Positions 33,285 through 41,772 are shown, numbered from the stretch's first letter. The stretch: DNA of 44,433 nucleotides from Alphaproteobacteria bacterium (GCA_022822665.1 JAJEAR010000041.1:1-44433); one strand, 5' to 3'. A program made the numbers and translations. Notes: generated from the letters alone by a model not told the origin.

Positions 33285-33998
33285 TCAGGCAGCGTGGACA
33301 ATGCGGTGTTCGCTGGCGGCGGCCCCCCAGGCGAGCGCCGCTCTCAGGTCGGCATCCTCCAGATAGGGGTAGTCGGCGAGTATTTCGGCCGGCGCTACCC
33401 CTGCAGCCATGAGTTGCAGGATATCCGATACGCGCACCCTGGTTCCGCGCACATGCGGTCGCCCCCCGCAAATCTCCGGGTCCACCCGAATCCGCCCCAG
33501 GGTCTCCGCCGGCTCGTCCAGCTCTTCGAGAACTTCCCTGAGAACGCAGATCCGGGCACCCTGTTTCGGAGCTGCATGGCCGTGAGCCTCCATGAATTGC
33601 TGCAGCGCGGCGGCCAGTTCGCCGCCGCGACGGCTATCGGCCGACACGACATGGAACCAGTCCGCAAGGACGCGCTCGGTCTTCCGGCCGTCCCTTTCAC
33701 CGGATTCCGCCATGTATGCAGCGGCGCTGTTTTGCGGATAGCCGACATATTTGGAGGGAGCGAAGAGCCACGACCCGTCGCCGGAACGGATCGCATACCA
33801 AGCATTCACCCGTTTCATCCGCCTCTTCAGTTCCGTCCCGAAGCGAGCATCTCCGATTTCGGTCTGGTAACGCACAATGTTCTCGACTGCCTGCTCCGGG
33901 CTGCCAACCAGTCGAGTCCCGGAGGTTTCGTTCTCCGCCCGAAAGTAAGGCATGCTCTCCTGCAGGCTGTAGGGGTCTGATGGTGTATCGCCCGGCAT
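33285..33998 (-). CDS. DUF433 antitoxin with long extra N-terminal domain
   Basis: A 237-residue protein from ATG 33998 (AGGGAG, 7-base spacing). The last 70 residues are a DUF433 domain: RIRVDPEICGGRPHVRGTRVRVSDILQL then AEILADYPYLEDADLRAAL, a winged-helix DNA-binding antitoxin fold. Ordinary DUF433 antitoxins are about 75-110 residues, so the first 165 are extra. This part contains FGTELKRRMKRVNAWYAIR and WLFAPSKYVGYPQNSAAAYM, resembling a segment I associate with restriction-type proteins. Its function is unknown. The frame also runs on upstream to 34352 through a remnant of the isomerase gene; that fusion is most likely accidental. Confidence 0.8.
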   Translation of the reverse strand: MPGDTPSDPYSLQESMPYFRAENETSGTRLVGSPEQAVENIVRYQTEIGDARFGTELKRRMKRVNAWYAIRSGDGSWLFAPSKYVGYPQNSAAAYMAESGERDGRKTERVLADWFHVVSADSRRGGELAAALQQFMEAHGHAAPKQGARICVLREVLEELDEPAETLGRIRVDPEICGGRPHVRGTRVRVSDILQLMAAGVAPAEILADYPYLEDADLRAALAWGAAASEHRIVHAA

Positions 33999-34084
33999 TA
34001 CAATTCTCCCTGTTGAGATATTACCCCATTTACCTAAAATGAAAATGGAAGTCAAACCCCGTGGGTAGGAGGCCGACCGACAAG

Positions 34085-34392
34085 TCGATAGCGCATTCCC
34101 CCCCGCCTTGTTGCAATCCTTCAGCCGGTAGAACGTGCGTGCCGGCACCACCGAGAGAAATGGACACAGGTCGGGAAAGCCGAGCGGCGCACCCTGGGCC
34201 CAGGCGGGGCGCGCAAGATTCCGGATCGAACAGTCGCCCTTGAGCGGCCGGGTCATGAGGGGTTCGCTGCCGGTGTGCTGCATGACGCCGCCGGGCAGAT
34301 TCGACCTCCAGTCGACCGGGCGTTGGTAGCGCTCGCAAATCCCGTCGATCACCCGGGAGGCCAGGCAAGCGCAGGGCGCAGGGCCATTCGAG
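34085..34392 (-). pseudogene. Partial duplicate of the HCCA-isomerase-like gene
   Basis: The minus strand reads CLASRVIDGICERYQRPVDW, then [20 protein letters not shown], then [16 protein letters not shown]. This parallels the intact gene at 30840-31460 (residues about 20-110) with many substitutions, in the same orientation. Both ends of the gene are missing. The frame remains open and continues into the antitoxin gene. The identity at base level is clearly visible around the VIDGIC and HTGSEPLM segments. Confidence 0.88.
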
Positions 34393-34412
34393 CATATGGG
34401 AGCGCGTAGTTG

Positions 34413-34883
34413 CTATTCGCCCGCAAACGCGATCAGACGCCCGCACACGAGTGCTCCGAACCAACAGACCGTCGAGACGAGCGCGTGTCCGATCAGGTGG
34501 GTGCGCGGGGCATCCTTCAGCAGAAACCCGTGGGCCCGGCACACGGCGAGCGCTGACAGCACCCCGACGGTGATGAAGACCAGCTTGAGTTGCAGAAAGG
34601 TGACGCCGCTGTACTCCCGCGCCCTGATCGAGAACAGCAGGGGTCCCGTGAGCAGGGCAAGGGCAAGCCCGCACGCGGCAACCGGCGCGAGCACCCGGAC
34701 CACCGCTTCGCGGGAGATGCCCCGCCAGACGCCGAGAAGCCGAAGGTTGAGCGGAACGACGGACCCGACCAGCAGGGCGATCGCGAAGATGTGCGCGGCG
34801 TTGACGCCGGCGTAGAGCCAGCGGGACCCCCGCAGGGTCTGGGCCAGGGTCGTCGCCTCGATCGCCGCGAGCAGGGTCTCCAA
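34413..34883 (-). CDS. Four-helix membrane protein (DUF6644/DUF2214-like)
   Basis: A 156-residue protein with four hydrophobic helices, including AAHIFAIALLVGSVVPLNLRLLG, APVAACGLALALLTGPLLFS, FLQLKLVFITVGVLSALAVC and HALVSTVCWFGALVCGRLIAF. The AHI...LVG...LRLLG pattern and the LL.SI.A.EY segment are seen in small membrane proteins annotated as DUF6644 or DUF2214; the role is unknown. It starts 4 bp after the stop of the exported DUF6152 protein, so the two are surely one operon. Confidence 0.85.
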   Translation of the reverse strand: METLLAAIEATTLAQTLRGSRWLYAGVNAAHIFAIALLVGSVVPLNLRLLGVWRGISREAVVRVLAPVAACGLALALLTGPLLFSIRAREYSGVTFLQLKLVFITVGVLSALAVCRAHGFLLKDAPRTHLIGHALVSTVCWFGALVCGRLIAFAGE

Positions 34884-34887
34884 GGTC

Positions 34888-35256
34888 TCAGTCGCGCTCT
34901 GGATAGAGGACGTACTCCCGTTTCCCCAGGTACAGCCGTTCCACCTTGACGCGCCTTTCCGACACGTCGGCAGCCGGCTCGCCGATCACTCGGATCTCGA
35001 CCCCTTCGGCCAGATCTCCGTCCTCGAGACCGGCCCGCTCATTGCGCCAGGGCTGTCCTACCTCAACGGTCCACTCCTCGCCCTCCACGTCGACCCTGAG
35101 GGTTCCGTGGGGATTGCCCAGGCGGACGGTCCTGATGATTCCGGTCAGGTCGATATTACCGCCGGTCGTCCACGACCAGCCGTGATGGGCTCGCGCCCCG
35201 ACCGCCGGGACCGCGAGTCCCAGGGCGAGGACCACAGTGAACAGGAACCTGATCAT
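34888..35256 (-). CDS. DUF6152 family exported protein
   Basis: A 122-residue protein from ATG 35256, with GGAGG 6 bases upstream. A signal peptide (IRFLFTVVLALGLAVPAVGARA) is followed by HHGWSWTTGGN at the mature N terminus. The beta-rich body contains LTGIIRTVRLGNPHGTLRV, WTVEVGQPWRNERAGL and ends YVLYPERD, all consistent with DUF6152. The conserved HHGW at the mature N terminus suggests metal binding, but that is unproven. Operon with the downstream four-helix membrane protein. Confidence 0.87.
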   Translation of the reverse strand: MIRFLFTVVLALGLAVPAVGARAHHGWSWTTGGNIDLTGIIRTVRLGNPHGTLRVDVEGEEWTVEVGQPWRNERAGLEDGDLAEGVEIRVIGEPAADVSERRVKVERLYLGKREYVLYPERD

Positions 35257-35340
35257 CCCACGCCTCCCATGTCTCGTGCGCTGCCGGGGAGCCTGCGCCA
35301 CACGACCCGGCACCCGGGCCGGGTGTTCCCGAACGCCCTT

Positions 35341-35763
35341 CATCTCCTTGGCCGTCACGTCTGTTGGGATCATTACCGGCGTACTACGAGACGCGGCATT
35401 GACCCGGGCGAATGACATTCCCGCGAGTATGGTTCCCTGAGTGGCCGGCCCGCAAGCCGCCGTCCCGGCGAGCCGTTCGATGTCCGGACACGCGGGAGGC
35501 CGGATGCAAGCCCCAGCAACCACCGAAACCGACTTCACAGGCAAGAGGAGGTCGGTCCGTGTATTGCCGCGCCGGGTTCTGGCCATTTTGAGGATGGTTC
35601 CGAGGTCGCCGTGCAACACGGCCACTTCCCGGAGCGAGATGTCGGGAACTCCCAGCGGCGAATTCGCGTCATCAGCCCTGATGATGTCCCGCTGTTCCCT
35701 GCACGGCCGATCACGGTCTCAGTGTCGTCACAGCTGGAGATGTGTGTCGAGCAACGCCTTCAT
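35341..35763 (-). pseudogene. VapC-like PIN toxin, disrupted
   Basis: The ATG at 35763 overlaps the antitoxin stop (ATGA) and reads MKALLDTHLQL before a stop; M-LLDTH is the standard first strand of a PIN-domain toxin. In another frame further down come NSPLGVPDISLREVAVL, matching the SxxSlWEia-type segment of PIN toxins, and near the end TILAGMSFARVNAASRSTPVM, resembling the D..I.A.A....L.T end of the domain. The catalytic frame is broken at least once, so the toxin should be inactive. Confidence 0.7.
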
Positions 35764-35999
35764 CGCTTCAGGCTCTCCCAGTGCCCTTCCGCGAACACCG
35801 GGCCCACGACATCGCCGACGACGGTAACCGTTCCCTGCAGTTCAGCCTGGGGATAGACGTCAGCCTCTCCGGTGACGCGCGACAGTTCGGCAACGGGCCG
35901 TCCCCGCTTCAGGATCGTCACCCGTTTGCCGGTTTTGTGGACGTGGTCCAGGATGGCAAGGCACCGCGCCGTGAAGTCCGATGCGTTGATCGTGTCCGT
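35760..35999 (-). CDS. Phd/YefM-type antitoxin, possibly with ACG start
   Basis: The minus-strand frame gives about 79 residues: INASDFTARCLAILD, then KTGKRVTILKRGRPVAELS, then a Glu-rich tail ending HWESLKR. This is the Phd fold pattern (DNA-binding N terminus, toxin-binding tail). No ATG, GTG or TTG precedes the conserved part in frame: the closest candidates are ACG codons at 35999 and 35993, and a stop lies about 10 codons upstream. If the ancestral start was ATG at 35999, one base change has removed it. It overlaps the disrupted toxin by 4 bases. Confidence 0.65.
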   Translation of the reverse strand, partial: TDTINASDFTARCLAILDHVHKTGKRVTILKRGRPVAELSRVTGEADVYPQAELQGTVTVVGDVVGPVFAEGHWESLKR

Positions 36000-36338
36000 G
36001 CAGCCAGCATTGGTGACCGGTCATTTCGCGTCAAGGCCGGCACGGCTCTACCGGCACTCCCGCAGTGCATCGCGCCACGCTCCCTTCCCAGCTCTGGAAC
36101 TCGGTCCCATGGTCACCGCCACCCTGGGCGATTCCGCACCAGGGCATCGGAACCCACGCGCGTGCATCTTGTTCCCGCGATCGCCCGTTTCGGTTCCGAC
36201 ACGTGCTATGCCGCACTGGAGAAGTGCGAGAGCTCCGAGCTTCGCGGCATCCCGGCAATCCGCAGCAGCGTCGGCGAACCGGCGTCTGCCCGGGCCTGCC
36301 CGTCTGAGGGCTCGGTCAGGACGTAGAGATGCCTTGAA
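36000..36338 (-). other. Intergenic stretch of about 340 bp, no supported gene
   Basis: Between the Fic gene and the antitoxin. No intact gene. A minus-strand piece (GGDHGTEFQSWEG) vaguely recalls an integrase core, too little to call. Confidence 0.4.
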
Positions 36339-37895
36339 CTACGGACTTCCATTCGAGGCCTGAAATACCTCGCCATATAGGCGCTCGATCCGTTCCGCTT
36401 CTTCGTCCGTCAGCTTCCCGAATTCTCTTGCGCGCGCCCGGCCCGAAAGACGCCCGGCATTCTGGCGCAGAAACCGGAACAGCAGGCTGGCGGTGCGATC
36501 GGGCATATCGACGATCGCTTGAAGGTGCCCTGTGAACCGGTCGTAGCGCCGGAGAAAATCCGTTTCGTTCGGCAGGTCTTGCTCGATCGTGCCGCGCACG
36601 CATTCGAACAGGAATTCGGCATGGGGCGTCGCGTCGAAGAAGCGATAGAAATCGGCCGTGTCGTTGAGGACGCGAACATTCCCGCGCTCCGTCGGCTCCC
36701 ACTCGATCAGAGGCAGGAGCCGCCGCGAATAGTCCCGCAGAACCGCGCCATACGCGTGAATTCGGTCCAGAATCGCGGCGGATACCGGAAACACGAGTCC
36801 CGGCGGGTTGAAACCCCGCTGCACCAGGACGTGATGAACGAGATAGCGATGGATGCGCCCGTTCCCGTCGTCGAAAGGGTGGATGTAGACAAAGCCGAAA
36901 GCCAGCGCAGCAGCTGCGATGACAGGATCGAGGGCGGTTGCCCGATCCCGGTCGAAGGCGACCATGCCTTCAATCAGCGACGCGAGGTCTTCGTGCCGCG
37001 CACTGATGTGGTCGAGGAGCGGTGCGCCCGTGTCCCTGTCGTGCCTGCCGACAAATCCGCCTTCGGTGCGCAGGCCCAAACGCACGAACCGGTTGTCGCC
37101 GATCACGACATGCTGGAGTCGAAGCAACTCATCGAGGTCGATGGGTCGCCGGCCGGCCTCACTGATAGCTCGGCCCCAGCGCTGAATGCGGGTGTGAGGC
37201 GGGTGCTCGCCCTCGATCGCGAAGCTCGACCTGGAATCCTTCAGGAGCAGGAAAGCGGCTGTACGGGCCAGCAAGTCCTCCGGCACCGCAGCCACGTTCG
37301 CCCGCGCCCGCTGCGCGAGGTCAAGGCTGACGAATTCCTCGAGTGCTTCCGTGCGCCGGACGAGCGGACAGAAGTCCGGTGTGCCCGGCAGGTTGTTCCT
37401 GGCGCGATGCCGCGCAGAGTTCTCGCCAGGGACAGCCCATTGCTGCTGCGGATTGACGACCGGCACATAGTCGCCCCGCGTGGCGTCGGGAAGATCCAGT
37501 TGCTGCCCGGTGAGCCACTCGTAGAGAAACCAGAGACGCCGGGCGTAGCTGCCCGTCGGCGTATCCCGCACGATGGCTTCGATCTCGGCCGCATCCACCA
37601 CGAGGAAGAGGCGCTTCAGGACGGCAAGATCGAGCCCCTCGTACTTGAGGGCAAAGGTCAGGTGGGCTCCTAGTGTGGGGCGAGGGGCATGGCGAGGAGT
37701 GAGAAGCCGCCAGCCCCCCTCCTCCAGGATCCTGTGCCGCTCGCTCGTAGCGAACAATGTCCGCGGCAGGGGAACCTGCAGGTTACAGGCGTCGATCAGG
37801 GCGGCATAACCGGCCAGTGTCGCCAATTCCGGCAACCGTCTGTCCCGGAAAACCGTGATCGGTTTTGAAAATTGACGCATCTGCACGGCACTCAT
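36339..37895 (-). CDS. Fic family protein (AMP transferase) with inhibitory helix
   Basis: A 518-residue protein with the complete Fic motif HPFDDGNGRIHR at about residue 339, containing the catalytic His. About 110 residues before it lies SSFAIEGE (about 222-229), the (S/T)xxxE(G/N) inhibitory motif of class II Fic proteins, whose Glu blocks productive ATP binding. The N-terminal 190 residues (FALKYEGLDLAVLKRLF, LWFLYEWLTGQ) and a C-terminal helical part with LTDEEAERIERLYGEVF are also as in long Fic proteins. The ATG at 37895 is preceded by an A+T-rich stretch; M at 37880 is possible. It probably AMPylates an unknown protein; no separate antitoxin gene is needed. Confidence 0.92.
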   Translation of the reverse strand: MSAVQMRQFSKPITVFRDRRLPELATLAGYAALIDACNLQVPLPRTLFATSERHRILEEGGWRLLTPRHAPRPTLGAHLTFALKYEGLDLAVLKRLFLVVDAAEIEAIVRDTPTGSYARRLWFLYEWLTGQQLDLPDATRGDYVPVVNPQQQWAVPGENSARHRARNNLPGTPDFCPLVRRTEALEEFVSLDLAQRARANVAAVPEDLLARTAAFLLLKDSRSSFAIEGEHPPHTRIQRWGRAISEAGRRPIDLDELLRLQHVVIGDNRFVRLGLRTEGGFVGRHDRDTGAPLLDHISARHEDLASLIEGMVAFDRDRATALDPVIAAAALAFGFVYIHPFDDGNGRIHRYLVHHVLVQRGFNPPGLVFPVSAAILDRIHAYGAVLRDYSRRLLPLIEWEPTERGNVRVLNDTADFYRFFDATPHAEFLFECVRGTIEQDLPNETDFLRRYDRFTGHLQAIVDMPDRTASLLFRFLRQNAGRLSGRARAREFGKLTDEEAERIERLYGEVFQASNGSP

Positions 37896-38356
37896 GAATT
37901 TTTAGTGCCTCTGACTGATCAAACGAAGCCAACAGTCCATTTCCCTGAAATTCCATGATACTCTGTGATAAATGCGTTCTCAAGGGGACGTAGATGAATT
38001 TTTGCCACTCTGTGACAGCATGTTTGAATTTCTTTAAGTTCGATACCAGTCTGGGCAGACTGACAGACCATCTTGGCCACCCTGCTGGCCACGCTGCAAA
38101 TGGCCCTCGCGCGACCCGGCCGGTTCGTCGATATCCAGATCAGGCTCTGAACCCGCACCTCCCGCAGGAGCCCGACGGCCAACCGGTTCCGGTAGGCTCC
38201 GTACAGCACCCTCCACTGCCTGAGTGCTCGCCCCACGCCACGCTGCGCATGGCGATAATCCCGCGGTCCCCGTTGTTCGACATCCCCGCCCGTCTCACGC
38301 AAGCGGACATCTCACGACACTTCCACAATCCGGCCGGGCGCCGGCACACGAAACAG
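37896..38356 (-). other. Intergenic stretch of about 460 bp, part A+T-rich
   Basis: The first ~160 bp (37896-38060) are much richer in A+T than the rest of the window and likely hold the Fic promoter. The remainder has no supported gene. Confidence 0.45.
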
Positions 38357-39122
38357 TCAGGCCAACCCCAGCGTCATGTCGGAGACGAAGGGATTGGTCC
38401 ACCGCTCCTTCCGTAATGGGGCGTTCCCGGTCAAGCGCGATTTTCCACGTCGCCAGGTAGCGCCGAGCCCCATTACGGCATCTGACCCGGGGAGGACGGC
38501 GGGCCGTGGCCGGTGATGAAGGCGGTGTCGTCGCCGAGCGGAAACAGCTTGTTGCGGATGCTCGAAAACAGTTCGTCGTGACTGCCGACCGTCAGGAAAT
38601 CGGATCGGCCGATCGAGCTCTGGAACAGCATGTCCCCGACCACGGGAAACCGGCCCCGCGATGGACGAAGACGACATGACCCGGCGTGTGGCCGGGGCAG
38701 TGGATCACATCCATCGTGACATTGCCGGAGTTCACCGTATCGCCGTCCTTCAGCCAGTGGTTTGGCTCGAATTCCATGGCGCCGGCAAAGCCGAACATCC
38801 GGGACCGCTCCTCCATCCGGCCGATCCAGAACATGTCGGCCTCGTGCGGGCCCTCCACCGAAACCGCGAGTCGCCGGGCCAGGTCCTTCGTGCTGCCGGC
38901 ATGGTCCAGATGGCCGTGGGTGATGAGGACCTTCTCGACCGTGACCGCCCGCTCCGCGATCGCGCTTTCGATCAGCTCCGGGTCGCCGCCCGAATCGGTG
39001 ACCGTGCCGCGCATCGCCTCGGTGCAGCAGAGCAGCGAGCAATCCTGCTGAAAGGGCGTCAGCGGACTCATCACCGCCTGGATCGGCGGTCTCGACGCTT
39101 CCGGGGCGTCGGCGTCGGCCAT
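38357..39122 (-). pseudogene. Metallo-beta-lactamase-fold hydrolase, frameshifted and interrupted
   Basis: From ATG 39122 the frame contains FQQDCSLLCCTEAM, the metal motif ITHGHLDHAG (HxHxDH) and VIHCPGHTPGHVVFVH, as in glyoxalase-II-like hydrolases. Near 38668 it shifts: SRGRFPVVGDMLFQSSIGRSDF, NKLFPLGDDTAFITGHGPPSS continue in another frame, a one-base loss. At 38478 a 68-bp inverted-repeat element intervenes and supplies a stop codon; beyond it KERWTNPFVSDMTLGLA completes the normal C terminus in the third frame. The gene is 57 bp downstream of the molybdopterin oxidoreductase and was probably in its operon. Confidence 0.9.
38411..38478. mobile_element. 68-bp inverted-repeat element (MITE-like) inserted in the hydrolase gene
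   Basis: Perfect 12-base terminal inverted repeats: CCGTAATGGGGC at 38411-38422 and GCCCCATTACGG at 38467-38478. Removing exactly this segment joins GGTCAGATG to AAGGAGCGG in frame and restores the family's C terminus (GPPSSPGQM-KERWTNPFVSD). No obvious target duplication is seen at the edges and no other copy was noticed in the window. It is too small to encode a protein. Confidence 0.75.
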
Positions 39123-39178
39123 GGCGGGCGAGCGGACCGGGGCGGAGCAAGCCCCGATCTGCCGCACAATGTTGCGAC

Positions 39179-41323
39179 TCAGGCTGCCCCGGCGGCGGCC
39201 CGCCTCGCCGGCCTTATCCACACCGCCGTGTCGTGGAACGCCACGCCGCCGATCGGCGCAACCGCCTCAGCTGAGACCAGCTGGTTGATGCCCATGCCGC
39301 CGCCCGCGGGATCGCTGTAGCTATCGCCCGGCCAGATGCCTTCGACGATCACGGTGCCGGGCTGGAGACCATCGGCCAGGCGCGCCGTCAGCGTCACCGC
39401 GCCCCGGTCGTTACCGACCCGCACTTCGTCGCCATCGGCGATACCATGGGCTGCAGCGTCGGCGGCATGGATGAGAACGGTCGGCGACCCCTCCCGCCGT
39501 TGCGAGCCGGCGGTTTCGGTGAAACTGGAATTCAGAAAGGTGCGGGCCGGCGGCGCCACCATGCGGAACGGCAGGGCATCGTCGGCCACCTCGGTCACCG
39601 CCCAATGGTCAGGCAGTTCCGGCATACCGGCATGGTAGGGGCCGACCGCCGCCCAGTCCGGCCTGAAATGGAACCTGCCATCCGCCGTCGGGAAGCCGTT
39701 CAGGAAATGCGCGTCCTCGAACGGATGATTGCAGTCGATCCAGCCCTTTTCCGCCGCGGCGTCGGCGCTGCCCTTGTCCGAGCGCTGGAGCGTGGCGTCG
39801 ATCAGTTCCCAGGCGCTCATGTCGAAGGCCGGGCTCTCGGCGCCCAGCCGTTTCGCCAGGCCGCACACGACATCGTGGTTGCTCCGCGTTTCGGCGAAAG
39901 GCTCCAGCACCCGCCGGCCGACGGTGAGCGCCGAGTGGCCCCAGCCCATATAGAAGTCGTCGCATTCCAGGAAGGTGGTCGCCGGCAACACGATATCGGC
40001 GTAGCGGGCGGTCGCGGTCATGAACTGCTCGTGCACGCACAGGAACAGGTCGTCCCGCCCCAGTCCGGCGCGCACGGCGCGGCTGTCGGGCGCCACTTCG
40101 GCGGAATTGGCGTTCTGGATCAGCATCGCGGTGACCGGCGGGCCTCCTTCCAGCGCGCCGGGCGCACCGGTCAGCACCGGACCGATGCGCGACTGGTCGA
40201 GCGACCGGATCGCCGGATCGTCAAGGTCGAGGCCGTGGGCGAGGTTCAGGTCCAGCCCCCAGTCCTCCAGCCGGGCATAGAATGCGCCGCCACCCTCCTC
40301 CTGCCAGGCGCCGGTGAGCGCCGGCAGGCAGCTCACGGCATGCATGGCGACGGCGCCGTTGCGCGACCGGGTAAAGCCGAGGCCGAGGCGCAGAAAACTC
40401 CGCTTCGTCCGGCCGTACAGGCGGGCGAAATCGACAATGTCCTGCTCGGCCAGGCCGGTGATTGCCGCCGCCCAGGCCGGCGTGCGGCTGAGGATGTGGC
40501 GCTCGATGTCCGGGTCGAAGTCGGTGAGCCGGGCGAGATAGTTCCGATCCGCCAGCCCTTCGGCCAGGATCACCTGCATCATCGCCAGCGCCAGCGCGCC
40601 GTCGGTACCGGGCCGGAGGATCAGGGCCCGGTCCGCGGCCTGCACCGTCGGCGTGTCGTAGACATCGACCACGAACAGCTCAGCGCCCCGGTCCTTGCGA
40701 GCGCGCTGGATGTGGCTCATCAGGTTGACATGGGTGGCGACCGGGTTTCCGCCCCACACGACGACCAGGTCGGATTTCGCCGCTTCCGCGGGATCGGGTC
40801 CGGTCAGCATGCCGATGCCGGCCTTCCAGCCGGAAGAGGACGGACCGACGCAGATGGTCGAGCGCTGCTTCGAATAGCGTTTCGCGTTGCGCAGCCGGTC
40901 GAGGCCCCAGCGGCTGATCAGACCCAGCGTGCCGCCGGAATGATAGGGCCAGACCGTCTCGCTGCCGTGGCGGGCTTCGGCGCGCAGGAAGGCTTCGGCG
41001 ATCTCGTCCAGGGCATCGTCCCAGGATATCGGCGCGAAGGCGCCATCGCCCTTGGTTCCGGTCCGGCGCAGCGGCCAGCCCAGCCGGTCAGGATGATGCA
41101 CGCGCTCGGCGTAACGGGACACCTTCTCGCAGATGACACCGGCGGTGTAGGGCAGATCCCGGTTGCCCCGGATCCGGCCGATACGCGTCGGCGACAGGCG
41201 CTCCACTTCCAGCGCGCAGGCGCTCGGGCAATCGTGCGGGCAGGCCGAACGGACCGTTGCGACCGCTCCGGCGCCCGGTCCCTTTGCGGCTCCGGAGACG
41301 GGATGTGCGCTATCGAGCGGCAT
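39179..41323 (-). CDS. Molybdopterin oxidoreductase family protein
   Basis: A 714-residue catalytic-type subunit from ATG 41323 (GGGAGG upstream). It starts with the 4Fe-4S motif CPHDCPSACALE and VICEKVSRYAERVHHPDRL, then WDDALDEIA, SKQRSTICVGPSSSGW, VVVWGGNPVATHVNLM and a C-terminal cofactor-binding domain (EVRVGNDRGAVTLTARLADG). This branch of the MopB superfamily is common in proteobacteria and lacks an assigned substrate. No electron-transfer or membrane subunit accompanies it, so its redox partner is unknown. The hydrolase pseudogene follows. Confidence 0.9.
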   Translation of the reverse strand: MPLDSAHPVSGAAKGPGAGAVATVRSACPHDCPSACALEVERLSPTRIGRIRGNRDLPYTAGVICEKVSRYAERVHHPDRLGWPLRRTGTKGDGAFAPISWDDALDEIAEAFLRAEARHGSETVWPYHSGGTLGLISRWGLDRLRNAKRYSKQRSTICVGPSSSGWKAGIGMLTGPDPAEAAKSDLVVVWGGNPVATHVNLMSHIQRARKDRGAELFVVDVYDTPTVQAADRALILRPGTDGALALAMMQVILAEGLADRNYLARLTDFDPDIERHILSRTPAWAAAITGLAEQDIVDFARLYGRTKRSFLRLGLGFTRSRNGAVAMHAVSCLPALTGAWQEEGGGAFYARLEDWGLDLNLAHGLDLDDPAIRSLDQSRIGPVLTGAPGALEGGPPVTAMLIQNANSAEVAPDSRAVRAGLGRDDLFLCVHEQFMTATARYADIVLPATTFLECDDFYMGWGHSALTVGRRVLEPFAETRSNHDVVCGLAKRLGAESPAFDMSAWELIDATLQRSDKGSADAAAEKGWIDCNHPFEDAHFLNGFPTADGRFHFRPDWAAVGPYHAGMPELPDHWAVTEVADDALPFRMVAPPARTFLNSSFTETAGSQRREGSPTVLIHAADAAAHGIADGDEVRVGNDRGAVTLTARLADGLQPGTVIVEGIWPGDSYSDPAGGGMGINQLVSAEAVAPIGGVAFHDTAVWIRPARRAAAGAA

Positions 41324-41428
41324 GGTTTCCCTCCTTCTCGGGCCCGGCCACACCGAGCGTAGGAATCGGCGGCGGAGGCGTCAATAGGAGGCCGAAAGCG
41401 GCCCCGTTCGAAGCGGGGGTCGAACCAG

Positions 41429-41566
41429 GCCGCCGCGGCACACTACGATCGCGAAACCGGCCGTGTGACGGTCGAATTCGCAAATGGCTGCGCCTGCATC
41501 TTTCCCGCGCAGCTGGCCCAGGAGCCGCGCGGCGCGCCCGCCGCCCGCTCTGGGGGCCGGCGGTGA
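41429..41566 (+). pseudogene. DUF2442-like remnant
   Basis: One plus-strand frame reads HYDRETGRVTVEFANGC then FPAQLAQE and stops at 41566. This matches the first half of DUF2442 (small proteins often next to DUF4160), with the NGC and FPA segments conserved. The second half of the domain is absent and no proper start codon is seen, so this is read as a remnant. Its stop overlaps the GTG of the next ORF (GTGA). Confidence 0.55.
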
Positions 41567-41772
41567 GCGGCGCGCCCCTGTACTCGCTGTGGTCGGACGT
41601 CACGTTCAGCACGGGGGCGACGATGGCCTGCCGGCTGGAGGTGGTTCACCCGCAGCGCGGCAACCCGTGGCGCACCCCCGTCCTCCTGCCTCGCCCCGAG
41701 GCGGAGGCGCTCGTCGCCCTTCTGGAGGCGGCGCACGACGAGGCGTGGACGCTGCGCCCCGAGGACAACTGA
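41563..41772 (+). CDS. Small hypothetical protein
   Basis: From GTG 41563 it has 69 residues; an internal ATG at 41623 behind GGGGGCG would give 49 residues starting MACRLEVVHPQRGNPW, which may be the better start. The C-terminal half (LPRPEAEALVALLEAAHDEAW) is a predicted helix. If the longer form is used, its first 20 residues could be the displaced continuation of the DUF2442 domain (LYSLWSDVTFSTG). No known family. Confidence 0.45.
   Translation: MSGAPLYSLWSDVTFSTGATMACRLEVVHPQRGNPWRTPVLLPRPEAEALVALLEAAHDEAWTLRPEDN

Noticed and set aside
33285..34352. 355-codon ORF joining isomerase-like sequence to the DUF433 protein
   Set aside because: The isomerase portion is a truncated duplicate lacking both ends; a good ribosome site and ATG at 33998 start the antitoxin proper.
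39446..41362. 638-codon plus-strand ORF
   Set aside because: Antisense shadow of the molybdopterin oxidoreductase gene.
41401..41440. GGTTCGA-type sequence on the minus strand suggesting a tRNA T-arm
   Set aside because: The flanking bases do not form a T stem, acceptor stem or anticodon arm.
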